This document shows, in pieces, positions 23,294-30,717 of a DNA stretch of 34,166 nucleotides. Each line of letters begins with the position of its first letter. The first letter of the stretch is position 1. Made by a program: the position numbers and the translations under genes. The notes under the pieces were generated by a model. The model was not told the origin of the DNA. It did not search any database and worked only from the letters and a program-made list of their open reading frames with translations. The stretch is from the NCBI GenBank assembly GCA_029778235.1, contig JAKOQS010000081.1, positions 1-34,166 of the forward strand, read 5' to 3'. The DNA is from Chloroflexota bacterium (GTDB lineage Bacteria; Chloroflexota; Limnocylindria; Limnocylindrales; CSP1-4).

Positions 23294-24780
23294 CCGCCCA
23301 GCTCACCATCGATCCCATCACCCGCCTCGAGGGGCACGGCAAGATCGAGATCTTCCTCGGCGACGACGGCGAGGTGGCGCGCACCGCGTTCCAGGTCCCG
23401 GAGCTCCGGGGCTTCGAGCGCTTCTGCGTCGGCAGGCCGGTCGAGGAGATGCCCACCCTCACCGCTCGCATCTGCGGCGTCTGCCCGGAGGCGCACCACA
23501 TGGCGGCAGCCAAGGCCGCCGACGCCGTCTACGGCGTGGAGCCGCCGCGGCCGGCGAAGCTTCTCCGCGAGCTGCTCTACTCGGCGTTCTACGTCGCCGA
23601 CCACACGACCCACTTCTACGCGCTCTCCGGTCCCGACTTCCTCGTCGGCCCGGATGCGCCGGTGGAGGAACGCAACCTCCTCGGCGTCATCCGCAAGGTG
23701 GGCATGGACGTCGGCGGCAAGGTCATCGAGGCACGCCGGCGGGGCCACGCGATCATCGAGACCATCGGCGGCCGGAAGGTCCACCCCTGCACCTCGGTGC
23801 CCGGCGGGCTGACCAAGGGGATCACCGAGGCGGAGCGGGAGGCGATCGAGACGTCGGGCCGCTGGATGGTGGACTTCGCCGCGTTCAGCCTCGGCCTCTG
23901 GGACGCCGCGATCATGGCCAACCCCGAGTACGTCGAGATGATCCTCGGCGACGCCTATGCCCACCAGACCTACTACATGGGGATGGTGGACGAGAAGGGG
24001 AGGGTCGCCTTCTACGACGGCCGGGTGCGGGTGGTCGCGCCCGACGGCGAGATGCTCGGCGAGTTCGCGCCTGCGGAATACGCCGACTGGATCGCCGAGC
24101 GCGTGGAGCCCTGGACCTACCTCAAGTTCCCCTACCTCCGGAAGGTCGGCTGGCGCGGGTTCGTCGACGGCAAGGAGAGCGGCGTCTACGTCGCGATGCC
24201 GCTGGCGCGCCTCAACGTGGCCGACGGGATGGCCACGCCGCGTGCACAGGAGGCGTACGAGCGCTTCTACGCCACGCTCGCGCCGGCGGGGCCGGACGGG
24301 CGGAAGCGGCTCGTCCACCAGCGGCTCGCCGCGCACTGGGCCCGCCTCGTCGAGCTCATGCAGGCGGCCGAGAAGGTGGTGGAGCTCGCGACCGACCCGG
24401 AGATCACCTCGCCGAACATCCGGAACCTCCCCGTCCGGACGCCGACCGAAGGCGTCGGGACGGTCGAGGCACCTCGCGGGACGCTCACCCATCACTACCG
24501 GACGGACGAGCGCGGGATCCTCACCTCGGTGAACCTGATCGTCGGCACCACGAACAACCACGCCCCGATCGCGATGTCGATCGAGCGGGCGGCCCGGAGC
24601 CTCATCCACGGCGGCGAGGTCGTGGGGCCGGGTCTGCTCAACCGCGTCGAGATGGCGTTCCGGGCGTACGACCCGTGCTTCGGGTGCGCCACCCACGCGC
24701 TCCCGGGCCAGATGCCGCTCGAGGTCGTGATCCGGGATGCCGACGGGAACGTCGTCGATGACCTCCGGCAGCACTGCTGA
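23290..24780 (+). CDS. mvhA: Group 3c-like [NiFe] hydrogenase large subunit (MvhA-like)
   Basis: A 496-residue catalytic subunit that binds the NiFe(CN)2CO centre and oxidises or produces H2. Both nickel-binding motifs are intact: L1 R60-I-C62-G-V-C65-P-E-A-H69, and L2 D461-P-C463-F-G-C466-A-T-H469. A 27-residue C-terminal extension follows His469 and should be cleaved after it by a maturation protease, whose gene overlaps the 3' end. There is no selenocysteine. With MvhG and MvhD it forms the H2-side module of the HdrABC complex. The ATG at 23290 overlaps the mvhG stop. Confidence 0.96.
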   Translation: MTAQLTIDPITRLEGHGKIEIFLGDDGEVARTAFQVPELRGFERFCVGRPVEEMPTLTARICGVCPEAHHMAAAKAADAVYGVEPPRPAKLLRELLYSAFYVADHTTHFYALSGPDFLVGPDAPVEERNLLGVIRKVGMDVGGKVIEARRRGHAIIETIGGRKVHPCTSVPGGLTKGITEAEREAIETSGRWMVDFAAFSLGLWDAAIMANPEYVEMILGDAYAHQTYYMGMVDEKGRVAFYDGRVRVVAPDGEMLGEFAPAEYADWIAERVEPWTYLKFPYLRKVGWRGFVDGKESGVYVAMPLARLNVADGMATPRAQEAYERFYATLAPAGPDGRKRLVHQRLAAHWARLVELMQAAEKVVELATDPEITSPNIRNLPVRTPTEGVGTVEAPRGTLTHHYRTDERGILTSVNLIVGTTNNHAPIAMSIERAARSLIHGGEVVGPGLLNRVEMAFRAYDPCFGCATHALPGQMPLEVVIRDADGNVVDDLRQHC

Positions 24781-25429
24781 CATCCCGTCCGGGACGCAGG
24801 GCTCGGTGGGCCCGGTCGGCGGCGGCGGCGCCCCACAAGGCGTGGGGGCCGCCCGCCGGGCGCGGCCCGCGCCCGGCCACGCGCGAGGCCAGCGGTGGCA
24901 GGACCCGCGCCCGAGGAGCGCCGCCGCCGGCGACCGGCCATCGGTCCTCGTGCTCGGGCTGGGGAACCCGCTGCTCGGCGACGACGCCGTCGGCTGGCGC
25001 GTGGTCGAGGAGCTCGAGCGCCTGCTCGCGTCGACGGGCCCGCCGCCCGAGGCCGCCGGTCGCGAGATCGAGACCGACGTCCTCGCGGTCGGCGGCATCG
25101 GGCTCATGGAGCGGCTGGTGGGGGCGCGGCGGGCGATCCTTGTGGACGCCATCGAGACCGGCGCGGCACCCGCAGGGACCGTCGGCTGCCGCCGGCTGAC
25201 CGAGATCCCGATCCGCGCCGCCACCCACCTCGACGGGACCCACGACACGCCGCTCCCCGTCGCGATCGCCGCCGGCCGCGCGCTCGGAGCGGAGATCCCG
25301 GACGACATCCTGGTCGTCGGGATCGAGGCCCACCGGACGGACGTCTTCTCGGCGGAGCTGACCCCTCAGGTCGCCGCGGCGGTGCCGCGGGCGGTCCGGG
25401 CCATCCTGACCTCCATCGCCGCCGGATGA
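24758..25429 (+). CDS. Hydrogenase maturation protease (HyaD/HycI family)
   Basis: The protease that removes the C-terminal extension of the NiFe large subunit after nickel insertion. The core begins near residue 62 with SVLVLGLGNPLLGDDAVGWR, the family signature; nickel-sensing residues are probably Asp75, Asp130 (ILVDAIET) and His162 (GTHDTP). The family is usually about 150-170 residues, so the ~60-residue Gly/Pro/Arg-rich N-terminus is extra or the true start is later. ATG at 24758 overlaps mvhA by 23 bases; an in-frame ATG at 24737 or a GTG at 24842 are alternatives, and none has a clear ribosome binding site. It ends the hdr-mvh operon. Confidence 0.88.
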   Translation: MTSGSTADIPSGTQGSVGPVGGGGAPQGVGAARRARPAPGHARGQRWQDPRPRSAAAGDRPSVLVLGLGNPLLGDDAVGWRVVEELERLLASTGPPPEAAGREIETDVLAVGGIGLMERLVGARRAILVDAIETGAAPAGTVGCRRLTEIPIRAATHLDGTHDTPLPVAIAAGRALGAEIPDDILVVGIEAHRTDVFSAELTPQVAAAVPRAVRAILTSIAAG

Positions 25430-25430
25430 C

Positions 25431-25444
25431 CCCCCGTGCGGGGG
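25431..25444 (+). terminator. Short GC hairpin after the hdr-mvh operon
   Basis: CCCCC (25431-25435), loop GTGC, GGGGG (25440-25444), starting 2 bases after the protease stop. No T tract. A GGCCGGTCGGGG direct repeat follows. Confidence 0.4.
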
Positions 25445-25501
25445 CCGGTCGGGGCTCCCGGGCGGGCCGGTCGGGGTCTGGTCGCGATCCCGGGCCTGCG
25501 G

Positions 25502-25507
25502 TAGTCT
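25502..25507 (+). promoter_or_regulatory. -10 box of the semialdehyde dehydrogenase gene
   Basis: TAGTCT in GGTAGTCT, matching the local pattern. Transcription from about 25514 would give a ~90-base leader to the GTG at 25604. Confidence 0.4.
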
Positions 25508-25603
25508 CGTCCCAACGGCGCGTCGTGCGGGCCGCTCCTCGTGCTCGCTCCGCGCCATCCGATGTCGCGCGAACCGGTCGTCCCCATCCCGCAGGAGGTG
25601 CAC

Positions 25604-27133
25604 GTGTCCATCGAGGTCCCGGCCGCCGAGAGCGCGGTCCTGCCCATCCTCTCCCACTACATCAACGGCACCGCGGTCGAGGTGCTCCCCGAGCAGACCG
25701 CGCCGGTCTACAACCCGGCGACCGGCAAGGAGATCTCCCGGGTGCCGCGCGGCGGCAAGGCGGAGATCGACGTCGCCGTCGCCGCGGCCAAGGCCGCCTT
25801 CCCCGCCTGGCGCGACCTGCCCCTCATCGCGCGGAGCAACATCTTCTTCGCGTTCCGCAACCTCATGTACGAGCACCGCGAGGAGCTCGCTCGTCTCATC
25901 ACCCGCGACCACGGCAAGACGTATCCCGACGCGCTGGCCGAGGTCCTCCGCGGCATCGAGACGATCGACTTCGCCTGCGGGCTGCCGGTCCACCTCTCGG
26001 GGATGATGTCCCCGAACGTCTCGACCAAGCTGGACGTCTTCACCCTTCGGGCGCCCCTCGGGGTCGTCGCCGCCATCACCCCGTTCAACTTCCCGGTGAT
26101 GGTCCCGACCTGGATCTACCCGATCGCCCTGATGTGCGGCAACTGCGTGATCCTCAAGCCGTCGTCGCACACCCCCGGCGCGACGCAGCTGCAGGCCGAG
26201 CTCTGGACGAAGGCGGGCGGCCCGGACGGGACCTTCAACATCGTCTACGGCGGCCGCGAGGCCGTCACCGCGATCGTGGAGCACCCGGACATCAAGGCCA
26301 TCCAGTTCGTCGGCTCCACGGCCGTCGGCCGCTACGTCTACGAAGAGGGCACCAAGCGCGGCAAGCGCGTGGGCTCGTACACGTCCGCGAAGAACGCCAT
26401 GCTCGTCCTCCCGGACGCGGACATGGACCTCGTGGCCGACGCGGCGGTCGCCAGCGGCTACGGCTCCGCCGGCGAGCGGTGCATGGCCCAGACCCTCATG
26501 ATCGCGGTCGGCGACACCGGCGAGCGCCTCCGGCCCAAGATCCTCGAGCGGATCGGGCGGCTCAAGATCGGCGACGGGATGGAGCCCGGCGTGGACATGG
26601 GCCCGCTCTACTCCAAGGAGCACCGCGCCTCGGTGATCGAGTGGATCGACACGGGCGAGGCCGAGGGCGCCGAGCTCCTCGTGGACGGCCGGAAGTTCGC
26701 CGGCCCCACGCCGGACGGGTACTGGCTGGGCGTGACGCTCTTCGACCACGTCACCCCGGAGATGAAGATCTACAACGAGGAGATCTTCGGCCCGGTCTTC
26801 GGCATGGTGTACGCGGACACCTTCGAGGAGGGTCTCCGCCTCATCAACGAGCACAAGTACGCGAACGGCACCGCGGTCTTCACGACCGACGGCGGCGCCG
26901 CCCGGCGCTTCAAGCTCGAGGTCGAGGTCCCGATGATCGGGGTGAACGTCCCGATCCCGGTCCCGGTCGGCTACATGAGCTTCAGCGGCGCCAAGGAGTC
27001 CGCGATCGGCGACCTCGCCATGCGCGGCGAGGACGGCGTCCGCTTCTTCACCCAGCAGAAGATGGTCACCGAGCGCTGGCCCGAGCCCGGCCGCCAGGGC
27101 CCGCTGAGCCTCGTCTTCCCCGGCAACGCCTAG
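25604..27133 (+). CDS. mmsA: Methylmalonate/malonate-semialdehyde dehydrogenase (CoA-acylating)
   Basis: A 509-residue aldehyde dehydrogenase of the MmsA type, which converts (methyl)malonate semialdehyde, NAD+ and CoA to propionyl- or acetyl-CoA and CO2. Evidence: the N-terminal HYINGTAVE, the cofactor segment AAITPFNFPVMVPTWIYP, the nucleophile Cys293 in SAGERCMAQ, and the MmsA-specific VPIPVPVGYMSFSGAKES. The general-base Glu of ordinary ALDHs is absent (SYTSAKNAMLVLPDAD stands where ELGGK would be), as known for CoA-dependent MMSDH. In-frame ATGs exist at 25541 and 25562, but AGGAGG 5 bases before the GTG at 25604 decides the start. It may serve beta-alanine, valine or inositol breakdown; a link to the methyltransferase island is only positional. 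Confidence 0.92.
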   Translation: MSIEVPAAESAVLPILSHYINGTAVEVLPEQTAPVYNPATGKEISRVPRGGKAEIDVAVAAAKAAFPAWRDLPLIARSNIFFAFRNLMYEHREELARLITRDHGKTYPDALAEVLRGIETIDFACGLPVHLSGMMSPNVSTKLDVFTLRAPLGVVAAITPFNFPVMVPTWIYPIALMCGNCVILKPSSHTPGATQLQAELWTKAGGPDGTFNIVYGGREAVTAIVEHPDIKAIQFVGSTAVGRYVYEEGTKRGKRVGSYTSAKNAMLVLPDADMDLVADAAVASGYGSAGERCMAQTLMIAVGDTGERLRPKILERIGRLKIGDGMEPGVDMGPLYSKEHRASVIEWIDTGEAEGAELLVDGRKFAGPTPDGYWLGVTLFDHVTPEMKIYNEEIFGPVFGMVYADTFEEGLRLINEHKYANGTAVFTTDGGAARRFKLEVEVPMIGVNVPIPVPVGYMSFSGAKESAIGDLAMRGEDGVRFFTQQKMVTERWPEPGRQGPLSLVFPGNA

Positions 27134-27196
27134 GCGGCGTCCGGGACGGACCCATCACCGAGGGCCGCGCCGGGTCTCCCCGTCGCGGCCCTCGCG

Positions 27197-27253
27197 ATTC
27201 CCCGGCGCGGCCCTCGCCCGGCTCGCCATTCCCCGGCGCGGCCCTCGCCCGGC
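27197..27253. repeat. 26-bp direct repeat, period 31
   Basis: An identical 26-base unit (beginning ATTCCCCGGC, ending TCGCCCGGC) lies at 27197-27222 and 27228-27253, with a degenerate third copy just upstream. It fills the gap between mmsA and the channel gene. Confidence 0.7.
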
Positions 27254-27291
27254 CCACCGTCCGCCGGCTCCACGGTGCCGCGCCGCGGCGG

Positions 27292-27297
27292 TATCCT
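27292..27297 (+). promoter_or_regulatory. -10 box of the channel gene (leaderless)
   Basis: TATCCT followed by 7 bases and then ATG 27305, with no ribosome binding site between them. Confidence 0.5.
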
Positions 27298-27304
27298 CGG
27301 GCCC

Positions 27305-28231
27305 ATGGACGGCGTCAGCGTGCGCGCACTCCGCACTCGTCTCAGCGCCGAGTCGCGCGCGGTCGTGCAGGAGCGCGACCAGTTCGGCTACGTCCTGGGA
27401 CTGATCGTCGTCACGATCATCCTGCGCGCCTGGGCCGGCGACACGGCCTTCGGCCTCTTCCTCAGCGTCGCCCTCGGCGGCCTCACGCTGGCCTTCATCC
27501 TGCACACGTGCGGGGTCCATCGACGGCTCCTGATCACCGTCGAGATCATCGTGGTCTTCGCCGTCCTCGCCAGTGGGCTCGGGATCCTCGCCGGATCCCA
27601 GAACGACGGGCACCAGGTGGCGGGGCTCTTCGGGCTCTCGATCGCCTTCCTCGCGCCCCTGGCGATCGTCCGGCGGATCGCCCGGGCGCCCGTGATCACC
27701 TTCCGCGTCGTCCTTGGTGCGCTCGCGATCTACCTGCTCTTCGGGCTGGCGTATTCGTACCTCTACGCGTTCGTGCAGTACATCCAGGCGCAGCCGTTCT
27801 TCAACCAGACGCCCACCCCGTCCTCCACCATCTACCTGTACTTCAGCTACATCACGATGGCCACCGTCGGGTACGGCGACTACACGCCGGCGACCGATCT
27901 CGGGCGGATGCTGGCCGTCTCGCAGGCCCTCCTCGGCCAGCTCTACCTCGTCTCGGTCGTCGCGGTCATCGTGGGCAACATCGGGCAGGTGCGACGGCCG
28001 GCAGGTCTCGCGAAGGATGGCGCCGCCGCGTCCGACGAGGGGGTGCTGTCGGGCGACGAGACGGCCGCCAGGGCGCACGCGGCCGACGCCCTGCTCGCAG
28101 CAGCCGCGGCGGCCGGGGCCGGTGGCGCAGCCGGGGTCGGTGGCGCATCACCCACAGGCGCCGCGGCCCCGCCCGCCCCCGCCGATGACCCCGCCCCGCC
28201 CGCGGGCGCCGACGAGGCCTCCGCCCGATGA
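27305..28231 (+). CDS. Potassium-type ion channel (Ion_trans_2 pore)
   Basis: A 308-residue membrane protein with about four N-terminal hydrophobic segments (roughly residues 28-46, 48-67, 77-98, 104-122). A two-helix pore module follows: helix about 134-160, pore loop with the selectivity filter T187-V-G-Y-G-D192, and inner helix about 202-226. The filter sequence marks K+ selectivity. The C-terminal ~80 residues are Ala/Pro/Gly-rich and probably disordered; no RCK or cyclic-nucleotide domain is present, so the gating signal is unknown. An ATG 7 bases after TATCCT predicts a leaderless mRNA. The stop overlaps the next gene (ATGA). Confidence 0.9.
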   Translation: MDGVSVRALRTRLSAESRAVVQERDQFGYVLGLIVVTIILRAWAGDTAFGLFLSVALGGLTLAFILHTCGVHRRLLITVEIIVVFAVLASGLGILAGSQNDGHQVAGLFGLSIAFLAPLAIVRRIARAPVITFRVVLGALAIYLLFGLAYSYLYAFVQYIQAQPFFNQTPTPSSTIYLYFSYITMATVGYGDYTPATDLGRMLAVSQALLGQLYLVSVVAVIVGNIGQVRRPAGLAKDGAAASDEGVLSGDETAARAHAADALLAAAAAAGAGGAAGVGGASPTGAAAPPAPADDPAPPAGADEASAR

Positions 28232-29583
28232 CCGAGCCGACCGAGCGGATCGACGTGCCGATGCCCGACGGCCTCGTCCTGCGGCGCGCCACACCCGAGA
28301 CCCTCCGCGCGTCGCTGTCGCCGCTGCACGCGGCCTTCGCCGAGGCCTGGTCGGACCAGGAGTGGATCGACCGCAGCGAGGTCTACGCGACCGCCCGCGT
28401 CGTCGCCGCCTGGGAGGGCGACGAGCCGGTCGCGACGGCCGGCGTCGAGACGTTCACGCTGACCGTCCCGGGGGGTGAGATCGCCGCCGCCGGCCTGACG
28501 CTCGTGGGGGTCAAGCCGTCCCACCGCCGGCGCGGGATCCTGCGGGCGATCATGCGGCAGCAGCTCGACGAGTACCTCGTGCGCGGCGAGGCCGTTTCGA
28601 TCCTCTGGGCATCGGAGGCCGCCATCTACCAGCGCTTCGGGTACGGCCTCGCCACGCTCGCGTCCACGTTCGAGATCGAGCGCACACAGGTGGCGTTCGC
28701 CCGACCCGGGGGGACGGTCGGTCGCATGCGGATGGTGGACGCGGCCGAGGCGCTGCGACTCTTCCCCGCGATCTACGAGCGGATCCGCGATGTCGTCCCT
28801 GGGTCGCTGACGCGCGACGAGAACACGTGGCGCCTCGGTGTCCTCTTCGACGCGTCGTACTTCGCCGCCAACGAGGGCCCCAAGTTCCTCGCGGTGCACG
28901 AGACGGACGGGACGCCCGACGGGTACGCCGTCTATCGCATCAAGGCCGGCTGGGACCAGCGTGGCCCCCGGTCGGAGGTGACGGTCCGGGAGGTCGTCGG
29001 GGGCACCCCGGCGGTCGAGATCGATGTCTGGCGATGGCTCCTGGACCTGGACCTCGTGACGAAGATCTCCGGGTTCCGGCTGCCGACCCCTCCGCCCCTG
29101 CTCCTCGCGCTCGCGGAGCCGCGACGGCTCGGCGTGACGGTGGGCGACGGGCTCTGGCTGCGGATCCTGGACCCGGTCGCCGCCCTCGAGGCGCGCCGGT
29201 ACGCGGCCCCGGGCGTGCTGGTCATCCGCATGACCGACGACTTCTGCCCGTGGAACGCGGGGACGTGGCGGATCGAGGTCGGCGATGCGGGTCCCGATGC
29301 CGCGCGGGCGGGCGCCTGCCGGCCCGCGCGCGTGACCAGGCTGGCGGCCGGGGCGGGCGCGACGGGTGGAGGCGCCGACGCGACGAGTCCCGGCGCAGAC
29401 GCCCGTGCCGAGGTGGACCTCGAGCTCGACGTCGCCGACCTCGGCGCCGCCTATCTCGGCGGCGTCCGATTCGCCGACCTCGCGGCCGCCGCCCGCGTCC
29501 GCGAGGTGCGCCCCGGCGCGGTCGCGCTCGCGGACGCGATGTTCCTCCCGGACCGGACGCCGGCCTGCTCGACGATGTTCTGA
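28228..29583 (+). CDS. Eis-like GNAT N-acetyltransferase
   Basis: A 451-residue tandem-GNAT protein of the Eis family, which transfers acetyl from acetyl-CoA to amines such as aminoglycosides or protein lysines. Visible are the acetyl-CoA loop LVGVKPSHRRRGILRAIM (about residues 92-109) and EAAIYQRFGYG, where Tyr134 matches the Eis general acid. There is also a C-terminal SCP2-like region that ends exactly in Phe (ACSTMF), as the Eis mechanism uses the C-terminal carboxylate. An Ala/Gly-rich insert near residues 370-395 is atypical. The ATG overlaps the channel stop, so the two genes are coupled. Confidence 0.87.
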   Translation: MTEPTERIDVPMPDGLVLRRATPETLRASLSPLHAAFAEAWSDQEWIDRSEVYATARVVAAWEGDEPVATAGVETFTLTVPGGEIAAAGLTLVGVKPSHRRRGILRAIMRQQLDEYLVRGEAVSILWASEAAIYQRFGYGLATLASTFEIERTQVAFARPGGTVGRMRMVDAAEALRLFPAIYERIRDVVPGSLTRDENTWRLGVLFDASYFAANEGPKFLAVHETDGTPDGYAVYRIKAGWDQRGPRSEVTVREVVGGTPAVEIDVWRWLLDLDLVTKISGFRLPTPPPLLLALAEPRRLGVTVGDGLWLRILDPVAALEARRYAAPGVLVIRMTDDFCPWNAGTWRIEVGDAGPDAARAGACRPARVTRLAAGAGATGGGADATSPGADARAEVDLELDVADLGAAYLGGVRFADLAAAARVREVRPGAVALADAMFLPDRTPACSTMF

Positions 29584-29664
29584 GCCAGCGGCGGGAAGGG
29601 CTGCTGTCCGGGCATCTGCCCGGTCTCCCGCGGGGCCCCGTCCGACGCGTCGTCCTCGCCGCGG

Positions 29665-29772
29665 CGTCGGTCCTTGCCCCGGCGTCAGTCGTCGCCCCGG
29701 CGTCAGTCGTCGCCCCGGCGTCAGTCGTCGCCCCGGCGTCAGTCGTCGTCCCGGCGTCAGTCCTCGCCCAGG
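29665..29772. repeat. 18-bp tandem repeat, about six copies, overlapping a gene end
   Basis: The unit CGTCAGTCGTCGCCCCGG is exact at 29683-29700, 29701-29718 and 29719-29736. Variants lie at 29665-29682, 29737-29754 and 29755-29772. On the minus strand each exact unit reads Arg-Arg-Gly-Asp-Asp-stop in the frame of the P-loop ATPase gene, whose own stop (29757-29759) lies in the first unit. Confidence 0.85.
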
Positions 29773-30443
29773 TCGAGCGCGAGCTGCGGCGCGTCCGGCG
29801 ACGGCCCGGGGCGCCGGTCGGGCGGCGTCCGCTGCCGCCGCGTCCGATGGCCCGCGACCCCGTCCGCGAGGAGCCGCTCGCCCACGGTCGCCGCGAGCTT
29901 CTCGGCGACGGGCCACCAGTCGTACGTGTCCGTGACCTCCGATGCTCTCACCGTGACCAGCCGGTCCGGTCGCACGAAGTCGGGCAGGTGGGCGTCAAGG
30001 AGCGATTCGATCTCGGCGCGGAACGCGTCGCTCGTGGACCGGACGCCGTCGGCCCGGAGTGCGATGTCCGGCGTCAGGCGGACGACGAGGTCGTAGGTAG
30101 CCGACCACGCGCGCACGAGCGGCTCCGCCGCGAAGCGGTCGGTGCCCCCGCAGGCCCGCAGGTAGTAGGCGTAGTTGTCCATCACGCCGCGGTCGGTCAC
30201 GAGGACGTCGGCCTTGCGCGCCAGCTCGAGCTCCTGGCGGATCTGGCTCACGAGGACCCAGAGCTGGGCCTCGCCGGTGGCGCCCTCGTTGAGCCCGAGC
30301 GGGTTGTCGCGGATGACCTCGCGCCCGTACTCCGCCGAGCGGCCCGCCCGCTGGATGGTATGCGCGAAGGCATGGGCCGCCGTCGTCTTGCGGATCCCGT
30401 GCGAGCCGACGAACGCGATCTTCGCGCTCCGTGCCCAGGTCAT
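29757..30443 (-). CDS. P-loop ATPase/kinase-like protein (AAA_28-type)
   Basis: A 228-residue protein starting with a nucleotide-binding P-loop, IAFVGSHGIRKTTAA (Lys19, Thr20). The Gly before the Lys of the usual GxxGxGKT is Arg. Later motifs are ADVLVTDRGVMDNYAYYLRA (Walker B-like, Asp-Arg-Gly) and YDLVVRLTPDIALRADGVRS. The pattern matches the NadR-like/AAA_28 nucleoside-kinase-like group; the substrate is unknown. The last ~30 residues are Arg/Pro-rich and end in LALDLGED at a tandem repeat. A TAGCCT box lies 6 bases before the ATG, predicting a leaderless transcript. Confidence 0.8.
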   Translation of the reverse strand: MTWARSAKIAFVGSHGIRKTTAAHAFAHTIQRAGRSAEYGREVIRDNPLGLNEGATGEAQLWVLVSQIRQELELARKADVLVTDRGVMDNYAYYLRACGGTDRFAAEPLVRAWSATYDLVVRLTPDIALRADGVRSTSDAFRAEIESLLDAHLPDFVRPDRLVTVRASEVTDTYDWWPVAEKLAATVGERLLADGVAGHRTRRQRTPPDRRPGPSPDAPQLALDLGED

Positions 30444-30449
30444 GGGAGG

Positions 30450-30455
30450 AGGCTA
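30450..30455 (-). promoter_or_regulatory. -10 box of the P-loop ATPase gene (leaderless)
   Basis: TAGCCT on the minus strand, then 6 bases (CCTCCC) and ATG 30443. It has the GGTAGnCT form seen upstream of the cupredoxin, ACT and mmsA genes. Confidence 0.5.
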
Positions 30456-30717
30456 CCGCGCCGGAGGACGGCGCGCCGGGCGACGAGGGGCGGACTCCGG
30501 GATACCACCACCGCTGGTCGGTCGCACGACGATGCCGATCGTTTCCGCCGGACGGGCCGACCCGACCGCCCGAGCCGAGAGCGGGACGGCGGATCCGCGG
30601 GTTCGTGGAGTCCGCAGCAGACGCCCACGCCTCCGTCCGATCAGCCGGGCTGGTATCCCGGAAGAGGCCGGGCGACAGGCGCCGGCCCGCAGCCGCCTGC
30701 GGCCCGGCCGCGAGCGG

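Noticed and set aside
29665-29772. CRISPR array
   Set aside because: 18-bp units stand head to tail without spacers and no cas gene is nearby; it is a simple tandem repeat.
30456-30717. Coding remnant on the plus strand with a QPGWYPG-like run
   Set aside because: The frame has no start or ribosome binding site and only a few residues look protein-like. The gap otherwise shows only a GC hairpin at 30687-30702 downstream of pip.
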